Assembly (NCBI RefSeq): GCF_013423485.1
Contig: NZ_JABFFR010000035.1
Coordinates: 62,001 to 126,000 of the forward strand
Reading direction: 5' to 3'
Source: Azospirillum oleiclasticum
Lineage (GTDB): Bacteria; Pseudomonadota; Alphaproteobacteria; Azospirillales; Azospirillaceae
Length of the DNA stretch: 64,000 nucleotides
Shown piece after piece: positions 39,757 to 48,733 of this stretch. The number at the start of each line of letters is the position of its first letter. Position 1 is the stretch's first letter. Position numbers and translations under genes: made by a program. The notes beneath the pieces are model-generated. The model had not been told where the DNA came from and did not search any database. It saw nothing but the letters and a program-made list of their open reading frames with translations.

Positions 39757-41000
39757 TGGGCGGCCATCATTCCGGTTGGGCGGTCGGCCGGCATCCTATC
39801 AGCGTCGGCGTCGGGCGCGTGCTCCGCCTTGATGGCCCGGGCGATGACGAGGCGCTGGATCTCCGACGTGCCCTCGTAGATTTCCGTCGCCCGCTGGTCG
39901 CGGTAGAGCCGCTCCACGACGTTCGGCTTGACGAAGCCGGCGCCGCCGAAGACCTGCACGCCGATGTCGACCGCCTCGTGCGCCATCTCGCTGCAGAACA
40001 GCTTGGCCTGGGCGCCGATGACCGTCACGTCCTCGCCCGCGTCGAAGGCGGCGGCGGCGGCGTAGGTCATCATGCGGCCCGCCGAGAGCCGGGACGCGAG
40101 GTCGGCGAGCTGGAAGCCGACGCCCTGATGATCGATGATCGGTCGGCCGAAGGCGCTGCGCGTGGTGGCGTGGCGCGCCGCCGCGCGGTAGGCGGCCAGC
40201 GCGATGCCGCAGGACTGCGCGGCCACCGAGATGCGCCCGACCTTCAGCGCCGCGATGGCGAGGGCGAAGGCAGCCCCCGGTGCGGCCAGCACCGCGTCCT
40301 CGGCGACCAGCGTGTCGAAGGCGAGCCGGGCGTTGACGGTGCCGCGCATGCCCATCTTGTCCTCGAACCCCACCGCGGTCACGCCGGGCTGGGTGGCGTG
40401 CACGAGGAAGGCGGCGATGCCGCGATGGCCGCTGCCCGGCACCGTCTGGGCGAAGACCACATAGGTGTCGGCCACCCCGCCGCCGCCGATCCAGCATTTC
40501 TCCCCGCGCACGCGCCAGCCGTTCCCCTCGCGCACCGCCGACGTGGTCATGCTAGCCGGGTCCGAGCCCGCGTCGCGCTCGCTGAGCGCGAAGGACACGC
40601 TCTTCAGCCGGCCGTCGCCGTGGGTGAGGTAGTCGGTCTTCTGCCGCTCCGTCCCGGCGAAGATCACCGGGTTGGCGCCGAGCTGGAGCGTGGCCACGAT
40701 TCCGGAGGTCGAGGAGCAGCCGGTGGCGATCGCCTCGATCACCGCCGACAGCGCGGTCAGCGAGGCCCCCTCGCCAAAGGGTTTCGGCAGGAACAGCCGG
40801 TCGATGCCGGCGGCGGCCAGCCGCTCGACATTCTCGGTCGGGTAGCGCTGGGCGGCGTCCACCGCCGCGGCGTTCGGGGCGAAGAACTCTTCGGTCAGCC
40901 GCTGCGCGACCGTCTGCCAGCGCCGTGCCTCGGCGTCCAGCGCCGGCTCCCAAACCGTCGGCACGGCCTTGCGGCCCGGTCCCCTGCGGGTCGTCTCCAC
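39753..41000 (-). CDS. Acyl-CoA dehydrogenase
   Basis: A 415-residue acyl-CoA dehydrogenase with the standard catalytic Glu (ATEIYEGTSEIQRLVIAR) and FAD-domain motif FALSERDAGSDPASM. It has QVFGGAGFVKPNVVERLYRDQRA at the C-terminus. It forms the 2,3-enoyl-CoA with electron transfer to ETF. GTG 41000 is chosen because GGGAGGAG precedes it by seven bases; the frame continues to 41039 without family similarity. It is the first gene of the leftward region-B operon, divergent from MaoC. Confidence 0.9.
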   Translation of the reverse strand: METTRRGPGRKAVPTVWEPALDAEARRWQTVAQRLTEEFFAPNAAAVDAAQRYPTENVERLAAAGIDRLFLPKPFGEGASLTALSAVIEAIATGCSSTSGIVATLQLGANPVIFAGTERQKTDYLTHGDGRLKSVSFALSERDAGSDPASMTTSAVREGNGWRVRGEKCWIGGGGVADTYVVFAQTVPGSGHRGIAAFLVHATQPGVTAVGFEDKMGMRGTVNARLAFDTLVAEDAVLAAPGAAFALAIAALKVGRISVAAQSCGIALAAYRAAARHATTRSAFGRPIIDHQGVGFQLADLASRLSAGRMMTYAAAAAFDAGEDVTVIGAQAKLFCSEMAHEAVDIGVQVFGGAGFVKPNVVERLYRDQRATEIYEGTSEIQRLVIARAIKAEHAPDADADRMPADRPTGMMAAQ

Positions 41001-41041
41001 GCGTCGCTCCTCCCGAACACATTCGAATTCCGCTTGCATTC

Positions 41042-41104
41042 AACGTACTCGGTAGTATGTTTGTCGTCAAGTGGTTCAATGAACATATGATAAATCAGTA
41101 TGTT
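41042..41104. promoter_or_regulatory. TetR-type operator region in the divergent promoter of region B
   Basis: AACGTACT-CGGT-AGTATGTT (41042-41061) is a 20-bp inverted repeat with one mismatch. AGTATGTT recurs at 41097-41104, and GTTCAATGAAC (41074-41084) is a further small palindrome. The 187-bp gap (41001-41187) separates the divergent ACAD-TetR-ligase-ECH and MaoC-to-quinone-reductase operons, so one TetR protein could control both. Confidence 0.6.
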
Positions 41105-41187
41105 AGACCGTTTCATTGGTCCAAGCACGGATTTTATACGTGAATGGCCGGTGGGCGGGAGACGCCGGGAGGACACGAAGAGACCCC

Positions 41188-42084
41188 ATGGCCATCGACC
41201 TCGATCGCCTGATGAGCTGGCCCGTCCCCGAGGGGCGGCAGACGCTCACCCCCAAGGACTGCATCCTCTACGCGCTGGGTGTCGGGCTGGGCGCCGACCC
41301 CACCGACGAGCGGCAGTTGCGCTTCGTCTACGAGAAGGATCTGCGGCCCCTGCCGACCATGGCGGCGGTGCTGGCCTATCCCGGCTTCTGGCAGCGCGAC
41401 CCGGCGCTGGGGCTGGACTGGGTGCGGCTGCTGCACGCCGAGCAGGCGGTGGAGATCCACCGGCCGTTGCCCGTGGAGGGGGTGCTGGTGGGGCGCACCC
41501 GCGTCACCAACGTGGTGGACAAGGGCGCGTCCAAGGGCGCCCTGCTGTTCCAGGAGCGCCGGGTGGAGGATGCCGACGGCAATCTCCTCTGCACGGTGTC
41601 CATGACCTCCTTCTGCCGCGGCGACGGCGGCTTCGGCGGGCCGTCCGGGCCTGTGCCGGTGCCGGCGGCGGTGCCCGGCCGCGCGCCCGATCGCGTCCAC
41701 GACCTGCCCACCCTGCCGCAGGCGGCGCTGATCTACCGGCTGTCGGGTGACTACAACCCCCTGCACGCCGAACCGGCGATCGCCAAGGGCGCCGGCTTCG
41801 AGCGGCCGATCCTGCACGGGCTTTGCACCTTCGGCGTTGCCGGCCACGCGGTGCTCGCCGCCTGCTGCGGCTACGACCCCGACGCCATCCGCGCCATCCG
41901 CGCGCGCTTCACCGCCCCGGTCTATCCCGGCGAGACGCTGCGCACGGAGATGTGGATCGAGGGGGTGGACGACATCCGCTTCCGCACCCGCGCCGTGGAG
42001 CGGGACGTGATCGTCCTCAACAACGGCCAGGTGCGCACCGCCAAGCCGGTGGCCGCCGACACCGGGAGCAGCGCCGATGCTTGA
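41188..42084 (+). CDS. MaoC-family enoyl-CoA hydratase (double hot-dog, hydratase 2 type)
   Basis: A 298-residue double hot-dog protein like the hydratase 2 part of MFE-2. The C-terminal half carries the catalytic YRLSGDYNPLHAEPAIAKGAGFERPILHGLCTFG (Asp and His). The N-terminal half (KDCILYALGVGLGADPTDERQLRFVYEKD) is the inactive partner domain. It hydrates trans-2-enoyl-CoA to the (3R)-hydroxy form, matching the MFE-2-like SDR two genes downstream. The stop overlaps the next ACAD start by 8 bp. Confidence 0.92.
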   Translation: MAIDLDRLMSWPVPEGRQTLTPKDCILYALGVGLGADPTDERQLRFVYEKDLRPLPTMAAVLAYPGFWQRDPALGLDWVRLLHAEQAVEIHRPLPVEGVLVGRTRVTNVVDKGASKGALLFQERRVEDADGNLLCTVSMTSFCRGDGGFGGPSGPVPVPAAVPGRAPDRVHDLPTLPQAALIYRLSGDYNPLHAEPAIAKGAGFERPILHGLCTFGVAGHAVLAACCGYDPDAIRAIRARFTAPVYPGETLRTEMWIEGVDDIRFRTRAVERDVIVLNNGQVRTAKPVAADTGSSADA

Positions 42085-43240
42085 CCAGGACACCCGCCGC
42101 CAGATCCTCGACGAGCTGTCCCGCTTCGTGGCGGAGGAGCTGATCCCCGCGGAGCCGACCGTCGCCGAGGAGGGCGCGGTCCCCCGCCACCTGATCGACG
42201 CCATGGCCCGGCTCGGCCTGTTCGGCATGGCGCTGCCGGAGGAGTGGGGCGGCCTCGGCCTGACCATGGAGGAGGAGGTCGAGCTTCTGTTCGTCCTCTG
42301 CCGGGCCAGCCTGTCCTTCCGCTCGGTGCTGGGCATCAACAACGGGGTCGGCTCCTTCGGCATCCTGAAATTTGGCAGCGAGGAGCACAGGCGCCGGCAC
42401 CTGCCGGCTCTCGCCAGCGGCGAGCGCATCGCCGCCTTCTGCCTGACCGAGCCGGATTTCGGCTCCGACGCCGCCTCCATCCGCACACGGGCGCGACGGG
42501 ATGGCGACTCCTATGTGCTGGACGGTACCAAGCGCTACATCACCAACGCCCCGCACGCGGGCGTCTTCACGGTGATCGCCCGCACCGACCCGGCCAGCAC
42601 CGACCACCGCGGCCTGTCCGCCTTCCTGGTCGAGCGCGGCACGCCCGGCCTGTCGGTCGGGCCCACCGACCGCAAGCTGGGGCTGGCCGGCTCGCACACC
42701 GCCGACGTGATCCTCGACGGCTGCCGCATCCCCGCCGATGCCCGGCTGGGCGAGGAGGGGGAGGGCTTCAGGATCGCCATGTCGGCGCTGGAGCGCGGCC
42801 GCATCGGCATCGCCGCGTCGGCGGTCGGCATGGCGCAGCGGCTGATCGACGAGGCATTGGCCTACGCCACCCAGCGCCGCACCTTCGGCAAGCCCATCGC
42901 CGAGCACCAGCTCGTCCAGGCCATGCTGGCCGACAGCGAGGCGGAGGCCTTCGCCGCCCGCAGCATGGTGATCGAGGCGGCGCGTCGCCTCGACGCCGGC
43001 CTGCCCTGCGGCAAGGAGGCGTCCTGCTGCAAGCTCTTCGCGACCGAGATGGTGGGCCACGTCGCCGACCGGGCGCTGCAGGTCTTCGGCGGGGCCGGCT
43101 ACATGCGCGACTACCCCATCGAACAGCTCTACCGCGACGTCCGCGTGCTGCGGATCTACGAGGGCACCTCGCAGATCCAGCAGCTCATCATCGCCAAGCA
43201 CATGATCCGCGACGGCGCCTCGCCGTTGCGCCGCCAGTGA
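42077..43240 (+). CDS. Acyl-CoA dehydrogenase
   Basis: A 387-residue enzyme with AFCLTEPDFGSDAASI (FAD domain), AYATQRRTFGKPIAEHQ, and the active-site Glu in VLRIYEGTSQIQQLIIAKHMIRD. It is a fully canonical member of the short/branched-chain group. It oxidises an acyl-CoA in the rightward operon MaoC-ACAD-SDR-HMGCS-like-thiolase-quinone reductase. Ten bases separate it from the SDR gene. Confidence 0.93.
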   Translation: MLDQDTRRQILDELSRFVAEELIPAEPTVAEEGAVPRHLIDAMARLGLFGMALPEEWGGLGLTMEEEVELLFVLCRASLSFRSVLGINNGVGSFGILKFGSEEHRRRHLPALASGERIAAFCLTEPDFGSDAASIRTRARRDGDSYVLDGTKRYITNAPHAGVFTVIARTDPASTDHRGLSAFLVERGTPGLSVGPTDRKLGLAGSHTADVILDGCRIPADARLGEEGEGFRIAMSALERGRIGIAASAVGMAQRLIDEALAYATQRRTFGKPIAEHQLVQAMLADSEAEAFAARSMVIEAARRLDAGLPCGKEASCCKLFATEMVGHVADRALQVFGGAGYMRDYPIEQLYRDVRVLRIYEGTSQIQQLIIAKHMIRDGASPLRRQ

Positions 43241-43250
43241 GGGAAGCGCC

Positions 43251-44183
43251 ATGACGGAATCCTACAACCCCGACCGCGTGCTCGACGGCAAGGTCGTCCT
43301 CGTCACCGGGGCAGGGCGCGGCATCGGCCGCGGCATCGCGCTGCTGGCCGCGGCCCATGGCGCCAAGGTGGTGGTCAACGACGTCGGCGCCAGCGGCACC
43401 GGCGAGGGGCAGGACACCACGCCCGGCGAGGAGGTGGCGGCCGAGATCCGGGCATCCGGCGGCGAGGCGGTCGCCAACGCGGACTCGGTCGCCAGCTACG
43501 CCGGGGCGGAGCGCATGGTGCAGCAGGCGCTGGATTGCTTCGGGCGCATCGACGGGGTGGTCAACAACGCCGGCATCCTGCGCGACGCCATCTTCCACAA
43601 GCTGGCGCCGGAGGACTGGGACGCGGTCGTCGCGGTCAACCTGACCGGCCCCTTCAACGTGTCGCGCGCGGCGGCCCCGCATTTCCGGGGACAGAACGGC
43701 GGCGCCTTCGTGCACATGACCTCGGCCTCCGCCCTCATCGGCAACTTCGGGCAGGCGCATTACTCGGCGGCCAAGCTGGGCGTCACCGCGCTGTCCAAGT
43801 CGATCGCGCTCGACATGCAGCGCTTCAACGTCCGCTCCAACTGCATCTGCCCCTTCGCCTGGACGCGGCTGGTCGCCACCATCCCCGGCGACACCCCGGC
43901 CGAGCGGGAGCGGGTGGAGCGCATGAAGCAGATGTCGCCCGACAAGATCGCCCCGCTCACCGTCAGCCTGCTGTCCGACGCCACCGCCGAGGTGACCGGG
44001 CAGATCTTCGCGTCCCGCAACCACGAGATCTTCCTGATGGGGCAGTCGCGCCCGCTGCGCGGCATGCAGCGCGAGGGCGGCTGGACCCCGCACCACATCG
44101 CCAGCCACGCCATCCCGGCGATGCGGGCGATGTTCTACCCGCTGGACCGCTCCAGCGACGTGTTCGGCTGGGACCCGGTGTGA
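43251..44183 (+). CDS. SDR family oxidoreductase, MFE-2-like 3-hydroxyacyl-CoA dehydrogenase
   Basis: A 310-residue SDR with VTGAGRGIGRGIALLAAAHGAKVVVNDVGASGTGEG, GVVNNAGILRDAIFHKLAPEDWD, NFGQAHYSAAKLG (Tyr-x3-Lys) and the tail VTGQIFASRNHEIFLMGQSRPLRGM, ending DVFGWDPV. It is very similar to the SDR at 28647-29558 over its whole length. With the MaoC hydratase 2 it would reproduce the two MFE-2 steps, hydration and (3R)-hydroxy oxidation. Confidence 0.9.
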   Translation: MTESYNPDRVLDGKVVLVTGAGRGIGRGIALLAAAHGAKVVVNDVGASGTGEGQDTTPGEEVAAEIRASGGEAVANADSVASYAGAERMVQQALDCFGRIDGVVNNAGILRDAIFHKLAPEDWDAVVAVNLTGPFNVSRAAAPHFRGQNGGAFVHMTSASALIGNFGQAHYSAAKLGVTALSKSIALDMQRFNVRSNCICPFAWTRLVATIPGDTPAERERVERMKQMSPDKIAPLTVSLLSDATAEVTGQIFASRNHEIFLMGQSRPLRGMQREGGWTPHHIASHAIPAMRAMFYPLDRSSDVFGWDPV

Positions 44184-44197
44184 GGAGCGACGGCACC

Positions 44198-45679
44198 ATG
44201 GCTTCCGACACCACCCCGCCGCCGGTTGGCATCACCGGCTGCGGCGCCTGGATCCCGCGCCGCCGCATCGCCCGCAAGACCATCGCCGGGGCGCACGCGT
44301 GGTTCAACCCGGCCCTGTCGGGCGGCGCCCGCGGCCGGCGCGCCCAGGCCGGCTGGGACGAGGACAGCGTGACCATGGCGGTTGCCGCCGTGCGTGGTGC
44401 GCTGGGGGGCGCCGATCCGGCGCGCGTCTCAGCCCTCTGGCTCGCCTCCACCACGCTTCCCTTCGCCGACCGCCAGAACGCCACGCTGGTGGCGGAGGCC
44501 TGCGGCGTGCCGGGGCCGGTGCGCACGCTGGACCTTGCCGGCTCGCTGCGCGCCGGCACGGGCGCGCTGCTCGCCGGGCTGCTGGATGGCGGCCTTCCCG
44601 CCGGTGCCACCGCGGTGGTCGCCGCCGCCGACACCCGCCGTGCCAAGCCGGCGAGCGCCGACGAGCTGGCCTTCGGCCACGCCGCCGCCGCGGTGACGCT
44701 GGGCCGCGAGGGCGTCATCGCCCGGCTGCTGGCTTGGCGGAGCGAGAGCGAAGACCTCGTCGACCACTACCGCGCCGCCGGCTCCGACCATGATTACCGC
44801 TGGGAGGAGCGCTGGGCGCGCGACGAGGGCGTGGTGCGGCAGGCGCCGCCCGTCGTCCGCGTCCTGCTGGAAAGCGCCGGCGTGGCCGCGGCCGAGGTGG
44901 CGCGGGTCATCGTGCCGGCGGCTTCCGCCGGTGACGCCCAACGCATTGCCAAAGCCTGCGGGCTGGCGCCCGACCGCGTGGTCGACACGCTGGCCGACGG
45001 CTGCGGCCACGCCGGTGCCGCGCACCCGCTGCTGCTGCTGGCCCGCTGCCTGGAGGACGCCGAGCCCGGCGAGCGCATCCTTGTGACGGGCTTCGGCCAG
45101 GGCTTCGACGCGCTTCTGTTCGAGGTGACCGACGCCATCCGCGACCGCCGGCCTGCGGCCACCATCTCCGAGGCGCTGGCCGGCGGGTGGGAGGATGACA
45201 ACTATCTGCGCTTCCTCGCCTTCGAGGGGAATGTGGAGCTGGAGACCGGCATCCGTGCGGAAGCCGACCTGAAGACCGCGCACTCCGTCGCCTACCGCAG
45301 CCACGCGGCGGTGACCGGCCTTCACGCCGGGCGCTGCACCGCCTGCGGCACCGTGCAGTTCCCGCCCGAGCGGGTCTGCGTCAACCGCGACTGCGGCGCC
45401 ATCGACCGGATGGAGCCCTACCGGCTGGCCGACCGGCCGGCGCGGGTGGTGTCCTTCACCCGCGACGCGCTGGCCTATCACCCCGACCCGCCCGTTGAAT
45501 ACGGCATGGTGGAGTTCGAGGGCGGCGGGCGCCTACTGGCGGAGTTCACGGAGTGGGAGCGCGTGCCGCTCGCCGTCGGGGCCGAGGCCCGGCTGGTCTT
45601 CCGCATCAAGGACCAGGACCGCATCCGCGGCTTCCGCCGCTATTTCTGGAAGGCCGTTCCGGCCACACGGGGGGAATGA
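44198..45679 (+). CDS. HMG-CoA-synthase-like / DUF35 OB-fold fusion (copy B), catalytic Cys absent
   Basis: A 493-residue paralogue of the protein at 17768-19234 with the same order: thiolase-like fold (GITGCGAWIPRRRI, LWLASTTLPFADRQNA, ILVTGFGQGFDALLF), then the Zn ribbon CTACGTVQFPPERVCVNRDC and an OB-fold ending FRIKDQDRIRGFRRYFWK. At the nucleophile position the sequence is GSLRAGTGA, so Cys is Leu117; the His region reads VIVPAASAG. It lacks synthase chemistry on paper and probably supports the thiolase encoded three bases downstream. It is more diverged at the N-terminus (Ala-rich, fewer charged residues) than copy A. Confidence 0.85.
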   Translation: MASDTTPPPVGITGCGAWIPRRRIARKTIAGAHAWFNPALSGGARGRRAQAGWDEDSVTMAVAAVRGALGGADPARVSALWLASTTLPFADRQNATLVAEACGVPGPVRTLDLAGSLRAGTGALLAGLLDGGLPAGATAVVAAADTRRAKPASADELAFGHAAAAVTLGREGVIARLLAWRSESEDLVDHYRAAGSDHDYRWEERWARDEGVVRQAPPVVRVLLESAGVAAAEVARVIVPAASAGDAQRIAKACGLAPDRVVDTLADGCGHAGAAHPLLLLARCLEDAEPGERILVTGFGQGFDALLFEVTDAIRDRRPAATISEALAGGWEDDNYLRFLAFEGNVELETGIRAEADLKTAHSVAYRSHAAVTGLHAGRCTACGTVQFPPERVCVNRDCGAIDRMEPYRLADRPARVVSFTRDALAYHPDPPVEYGMVEFEGGGRLLAEFTEWERVPLAVGAEARLVFRIKDQDRIRGFRRYFWKAVPATRGE

Positions 45680-45682
45680 GCC

Positions 45683-46882
45683 ATGGCGACGGGCATCAAG
45701 GACAAGGTCGCGATCATCGGCATGGGGTGCAGCCGCTTCGGCGAACGCTGGGGCGACAGCGCCGAGGACCTGATGGTCGAGGCGTTCACCGAGGCGCTGG
45801 CCGACGCCGGCGTCTCCAAGACCGACATCGGTGCCGCGTGGCTCGGCACCTCCTACGAGGAGATCGGGGTCGGCAAGTCGGCGATCCCGCTGGCGACGGC
45901 GCTGCGCCTTCCCAACATCCCGGTGACGCGGGTGGAGAACCTCTGCGCCTCGGGGTCGGAGGCGGTGCGGGGTGCCGCCTACGCCGTCGCCGCCGGGGCC
46001 TGCGACATCGCGCTCGCCATGGGGGTGGAGAAGCTGAAGGACACCGGCTATGGCGGCCTTCCCGTGCGCACCCGCGGATCCTTCAACGATCTGTGGATGC
46101 CCAGCATGTCGGCGCCGGGGCTGTTCGCGCAGCTCGCAAGCGCCTACGCCGCCAAGCACCGGGCCGATCCCCGCGACCTGAAGCGGGCGATGGCCCACGT
46201 CTCCGTCAAGAGCCACCGCAACGGCGCGCTGAACGAGAAGGCGCACCTGCGCCGCGCCGTCACCGAGGAGCAGGTGCTGGCCGCCCCGCTGGTGGCCGAG
46301 CCGCTGGGCGTCTTCGACTGCTGCGGCGTCAGCGACGGTGCCGCCTGCGCCATCGTGACCACGCCGGAGATCGCGGCATCGCTGGGCAAATCCATGGTCG
46401 TCACCATCAAGGCCATGCAGATCGCCGCCAGCGACGGAGCCGAGATGTCGCACGACACGTGGGACGGCACCACCGTCGCCAACACGCGCATCGCCGCGGC
46501 ACGCGCCTTCCGGGAGGCCGGGGTGCGGGATCCGGCGGCGGAGGTCGGCGCCATCGAGGTGCACGACTGCTTCTCCATCACGGAGCTGGTGACCATGGAG
46601 GATCTGGGCTTCTCCACGGAGGGGCGGGCGATCCGCGATGTGCTGGACGGGCGCTACGACCATGACGGCGCCGTGCCCTGCCAGATCGACGGCGGGCTCA
46701 AATGCTTCGGCCACCCCATCGGCGCGTCGGGCATCCGCATGCTCTACGAGCTGTATCTCCAGCTCCAGGGCCGCGCCGGCAAGCGCCAGCTCCCCGGCCT
46801 GCGGCTGGGGCTGACGCACAATCTCGGCGGGGCGCCGGTATCCAACGTCGCCAGCGTCAACATCATCGGCCGGCTGGAATGA
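45683..46882 (+). CDS. SCP-x/Ltp2-type thiolase (copy B)
   Basis: A 399-residue thiolase-superfamily enzyme nearly colinear with copy A (19237-20439): MATGIKDKVAIIGMGCSRFGERW, active-site Cys in VENLCASGSEAVRG, EVHDCFSITELVTMEDLGF, GGLKCFGHPIGASGIRM and HNLGGAPVSNVAS. It needs the DUF35 partner encoded upstream. It should cleave the beta-oxo or beta-hydroxy CoA product of the MaoC/SDR pair. Its start lies 3 bp after the HMGCS-like stop, and its stop overlaps the next gene (ATGA). Confidence 0.9.
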   Translation: MATGIKDKVAIIGMGCSRFGERWGDSAEDLMVEAFTEALADAGVSKTDIGAAWLGTSYEEIGVGKSAIPLATALRLPNIPVTRVENLCASGSEAVRGAAYAVAAGACDIALAMGVEKLKDTGYGGLPVRTRGSFNDLWMPSMSAPGLFAQLASAYAAKHRADPRDLKRAMAHVSVKSHRNGALNEKAHLRRAVTEEQVLAAPLVAEPLGVFDCCGVSDGAACAIVTTPEIAASLGKSMVVTIKAMQIAASDGAEMSHDTWDGTTVANTRIAAARAFREAGVRDPAAEVGAIEVHDCFSITELVTMEDLGFSTEGRAIRDVLDGRYDHDGAVPCQIDGGLKCFGHPIGASGIRMLYELYLQLQGRAGKRQLPGLRLGLTHNLGGAPVSNVASVNIIGRLE

Positions 46883-47859
46883 AGGCGCTGCTCTGCCACG
46901 CCTTCGGCGATCCGCCCGATCTGGCGGTAAGGGAGGTCGCCGAGCCCGCCCCCGGCCCCGGCGAGGTGCTGATCCAGGTCGAGGCGGTGGGGCTGGGCTT
47001 CTTCGACGCCCTGCTGCTGGCCGGACGTTACCAGGAGAGGCCGCCGCTCCCCTTCATCCCCGGCCGCGAGCACGCCGGCCGGGTCGTGGCGGTGGGGGAG
47101 GGGGGTGACCCGGCGCTTCTGGGCACCCGCGTCGCCGCCCTCGCCTTCGGCGGCGCGCTGGCGGAACGGGCGGTGGCGAAGGCCGACCACTGCCTCGTCG
47201 TTCCGCCGGACATGGAGCCGGCCGCGGCGGGCGGGTTGCTGTCGGCCTACGCCACCAGCCTTTACGCCCTGGAGGTGCTGGGCCGTGTGCGGGCGGGGGA
47301 GACGGTGCTGGTGCTGGGCGCGGCCGGGGCGGTCGGGTCCGCCGCCATCGACGTGGCGAAGGCGCTGGGTGCGCGCGTCGCGGCGGCGGCGTCCACGCCC
47401 GAAAAGCGCGACCGCTGCCGGCGGCGCGGTGCCGACATGGTGATCGACTACACCGCACCCGACTGGCGGGCGGCGCTGCGCGACGCGCTCGGCGGCGGGA
47501 TCGACGTGGTGCTCGACACGGTGGGCGGGGCGGTGACGGAGCCGGCCTTCCGCAGCCTCAACCCCGGCGGCCGTCACCTCGTCGTCGGCTTCGCCTCGGG
47601 CGAGATCCCGCGGTTGCCGCTGAACCTGCCGCTGCTGAAGCGGGCGAGCGTCGTCGGTGTCGATTGGGCCGGCTTCCTGCTGTCCGATCCCGCCGGCAAC
47701 GGTGCCCTGCTCGACCGGCTGGGCGCGATGCTGGCGGATGGGCGCCTGACGCCGGACGCCCCGTCGGTGCACGGGCTGGTGGAGATGGCACCGCTGCTGC
47801 GCCGCTTCCTCGACCGCGGCGGCGTGGGAAAGCCGGTCGTCGTTCCGGTCTGGCGGTAG
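46879..47859 (+). CDS. NADPH:quinone oxidoreductase-like MDR protein (zinc-free)
   Basis: A 326-residue medium-chain dehydrogenase/reductase. Features: GEVLIQVEAVGLGFFDALLLAGRYQ, PFIPGREHAGRVVAVG, Rossmann AAGAVGSAAIDVAKALGARV, VVLDTVGGAVTEPAFRSL and GRHLVVGFASGEIPRLPLNL. The Cys/His ligands of zinc alcohol dehydrogenases are missing, so it is a quinone reductase or enoyl-CoA reductase type enzyme. It is last in the region-B operon, overlapping the thiolase stop. Confidence 0.9.
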   Translation: MKALLCHAFGDPPDLAVREVAEPAPGPGEVLIQVEAVGLGFFDALLLAGRYQERPPLPFIPGREHAGRVVAVGEGGDPALLGTRVAALAFGGALAERAVAKADHCLVVPPDMEPAAAGGLLSAYATSLYALEVLGRVRAGETVLVLGAAGAVGSAAIDVAKALGARVAAAASTPEKRDRCRRRGADMVIDYTAPDWRAALRDALGGGIDVVLDTVGGAVTEPAFRSLNPGGRHLVVGFASGEIPRLPLNLPLLKRASVVGVDWAGFLLSDPAGNGALLDRLGAMLADGRLTPDAPSVHGLVEMAPLLRRFLDRGGVGKPVVVPVWR

Positions 47860-47952
47860 CGCCGGCGGTCTTCCCGCCGGGCATGGCTGGGCGTCGCAGC
47901 GCCCACTTGCGCGGGCGGGGCGGCTGGTGTCCTCTCCGGCACCGCCCGCCCC

Positions 47953-48729
47953 GTGGACCCGCGACACCCGATGATCACCGATCCCGTGTTCTACCTGGCC
48001 GCCATTCCCGCGGTCATCCTGGTCGGGCTCGCCAAGGGCGGACTGTCCGGGATCGGCATGCTGGCGATGCCGCTGCTGGCGATGGCCGTCGATCCGGTCC
48101 AGGCGGCGGCGATCATGCTGCCGATCCTGATCATCCAGGACGCGGTCGCCGTGTGGTCCTACCGCCGCAGCTGGGACCGCCGCAACCTCGCCATCCTCAT
48201 CCCTTCCGCGACGGTCGGCATCGTCGTCGGCTATCTGCTGGCGGCCCGGGTTTCGGCCACGGTGGTGGAGGTGATCATCGGCGTGATCTCGATCGTCTTC
48301 GGGCTGCGCCGGCTGGTGGTGGAGCGGGGGCCGACTCCGGCCACGACCGAGCGCGGCGGCACGGCGGCGGGCTGGTTCTGGGGCATCGTGTCGGGCTTCA
48401 CCAGCATGATCGCGCACGCCGGCGGGCCGCCCTTCCAGGTCTATGTCATGCCGCAGCGGCTGCCTCGCGACGTCTTCATCGGCACCGGCGTGGTGTTCTT
48501 CACGGCCGTCAACTGGATCAAGGTCCCGGCCTACGCGGCCCTCGGGCAATTCGGCAGCGAGGCGATGCTGACCGCCGCGGTGCTGATGCCGCTGGCCGTC
48601 CTGTCCACCCGCGCCGGCGTTTACCTGGTCCGCCGCATCGACGGGAAGAGCTTCTACACGGTCATCTACGCGCTGCTGGTGGCGCTGGGCGTGAAGCTGT
48701 TGTGGGACGGCGCCCGCGTGCTGCTGTGA
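47953..48729 (+). CDS. TauE/SafE-family sulfite exporter-like permease
   Basis: A 258-residue inner-membrane protein with about eight helices and the TauE/SafE hallmark repeats: VGLAKGGLSGIGMLAMPLLA near the N-terminus and SGFTSMIAHAGGPPFQVYVMP in the second half. The family exports sulfite, sulfoacetate or other organic anions. It lies 93 bp after the quinone reductase, transcribed in the same direction, and converges with the ThDP enzyme. The GTG at 47953 is assumed; ATG 47971 is possible. Confidence 0.87.
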   Translation: MDPRHPMITDPVFYLAAIPAVILVGLAKGGLSGIGMLAMPLLAMAVDPVQAAAIMLPILIIQDAVAVWSYRRSWDRRNLAILIPSATVGIVVGYLLAARVSATVVEVIIGVISIVFGLRRLVVERGPTPATTERGGTAAGWFWGIVSGFTSMIAHAGGPPFQVYVMPQRLPRDVFIGTGVVFFTAVNWIKVPAYAALGQFGSEAMLTAAVLMPLAVLSTRAGVYLVRRIDGKSFYTVIYALLVALGVKLLWDGARVLL

Positions 48730-48733
48730 CGGT

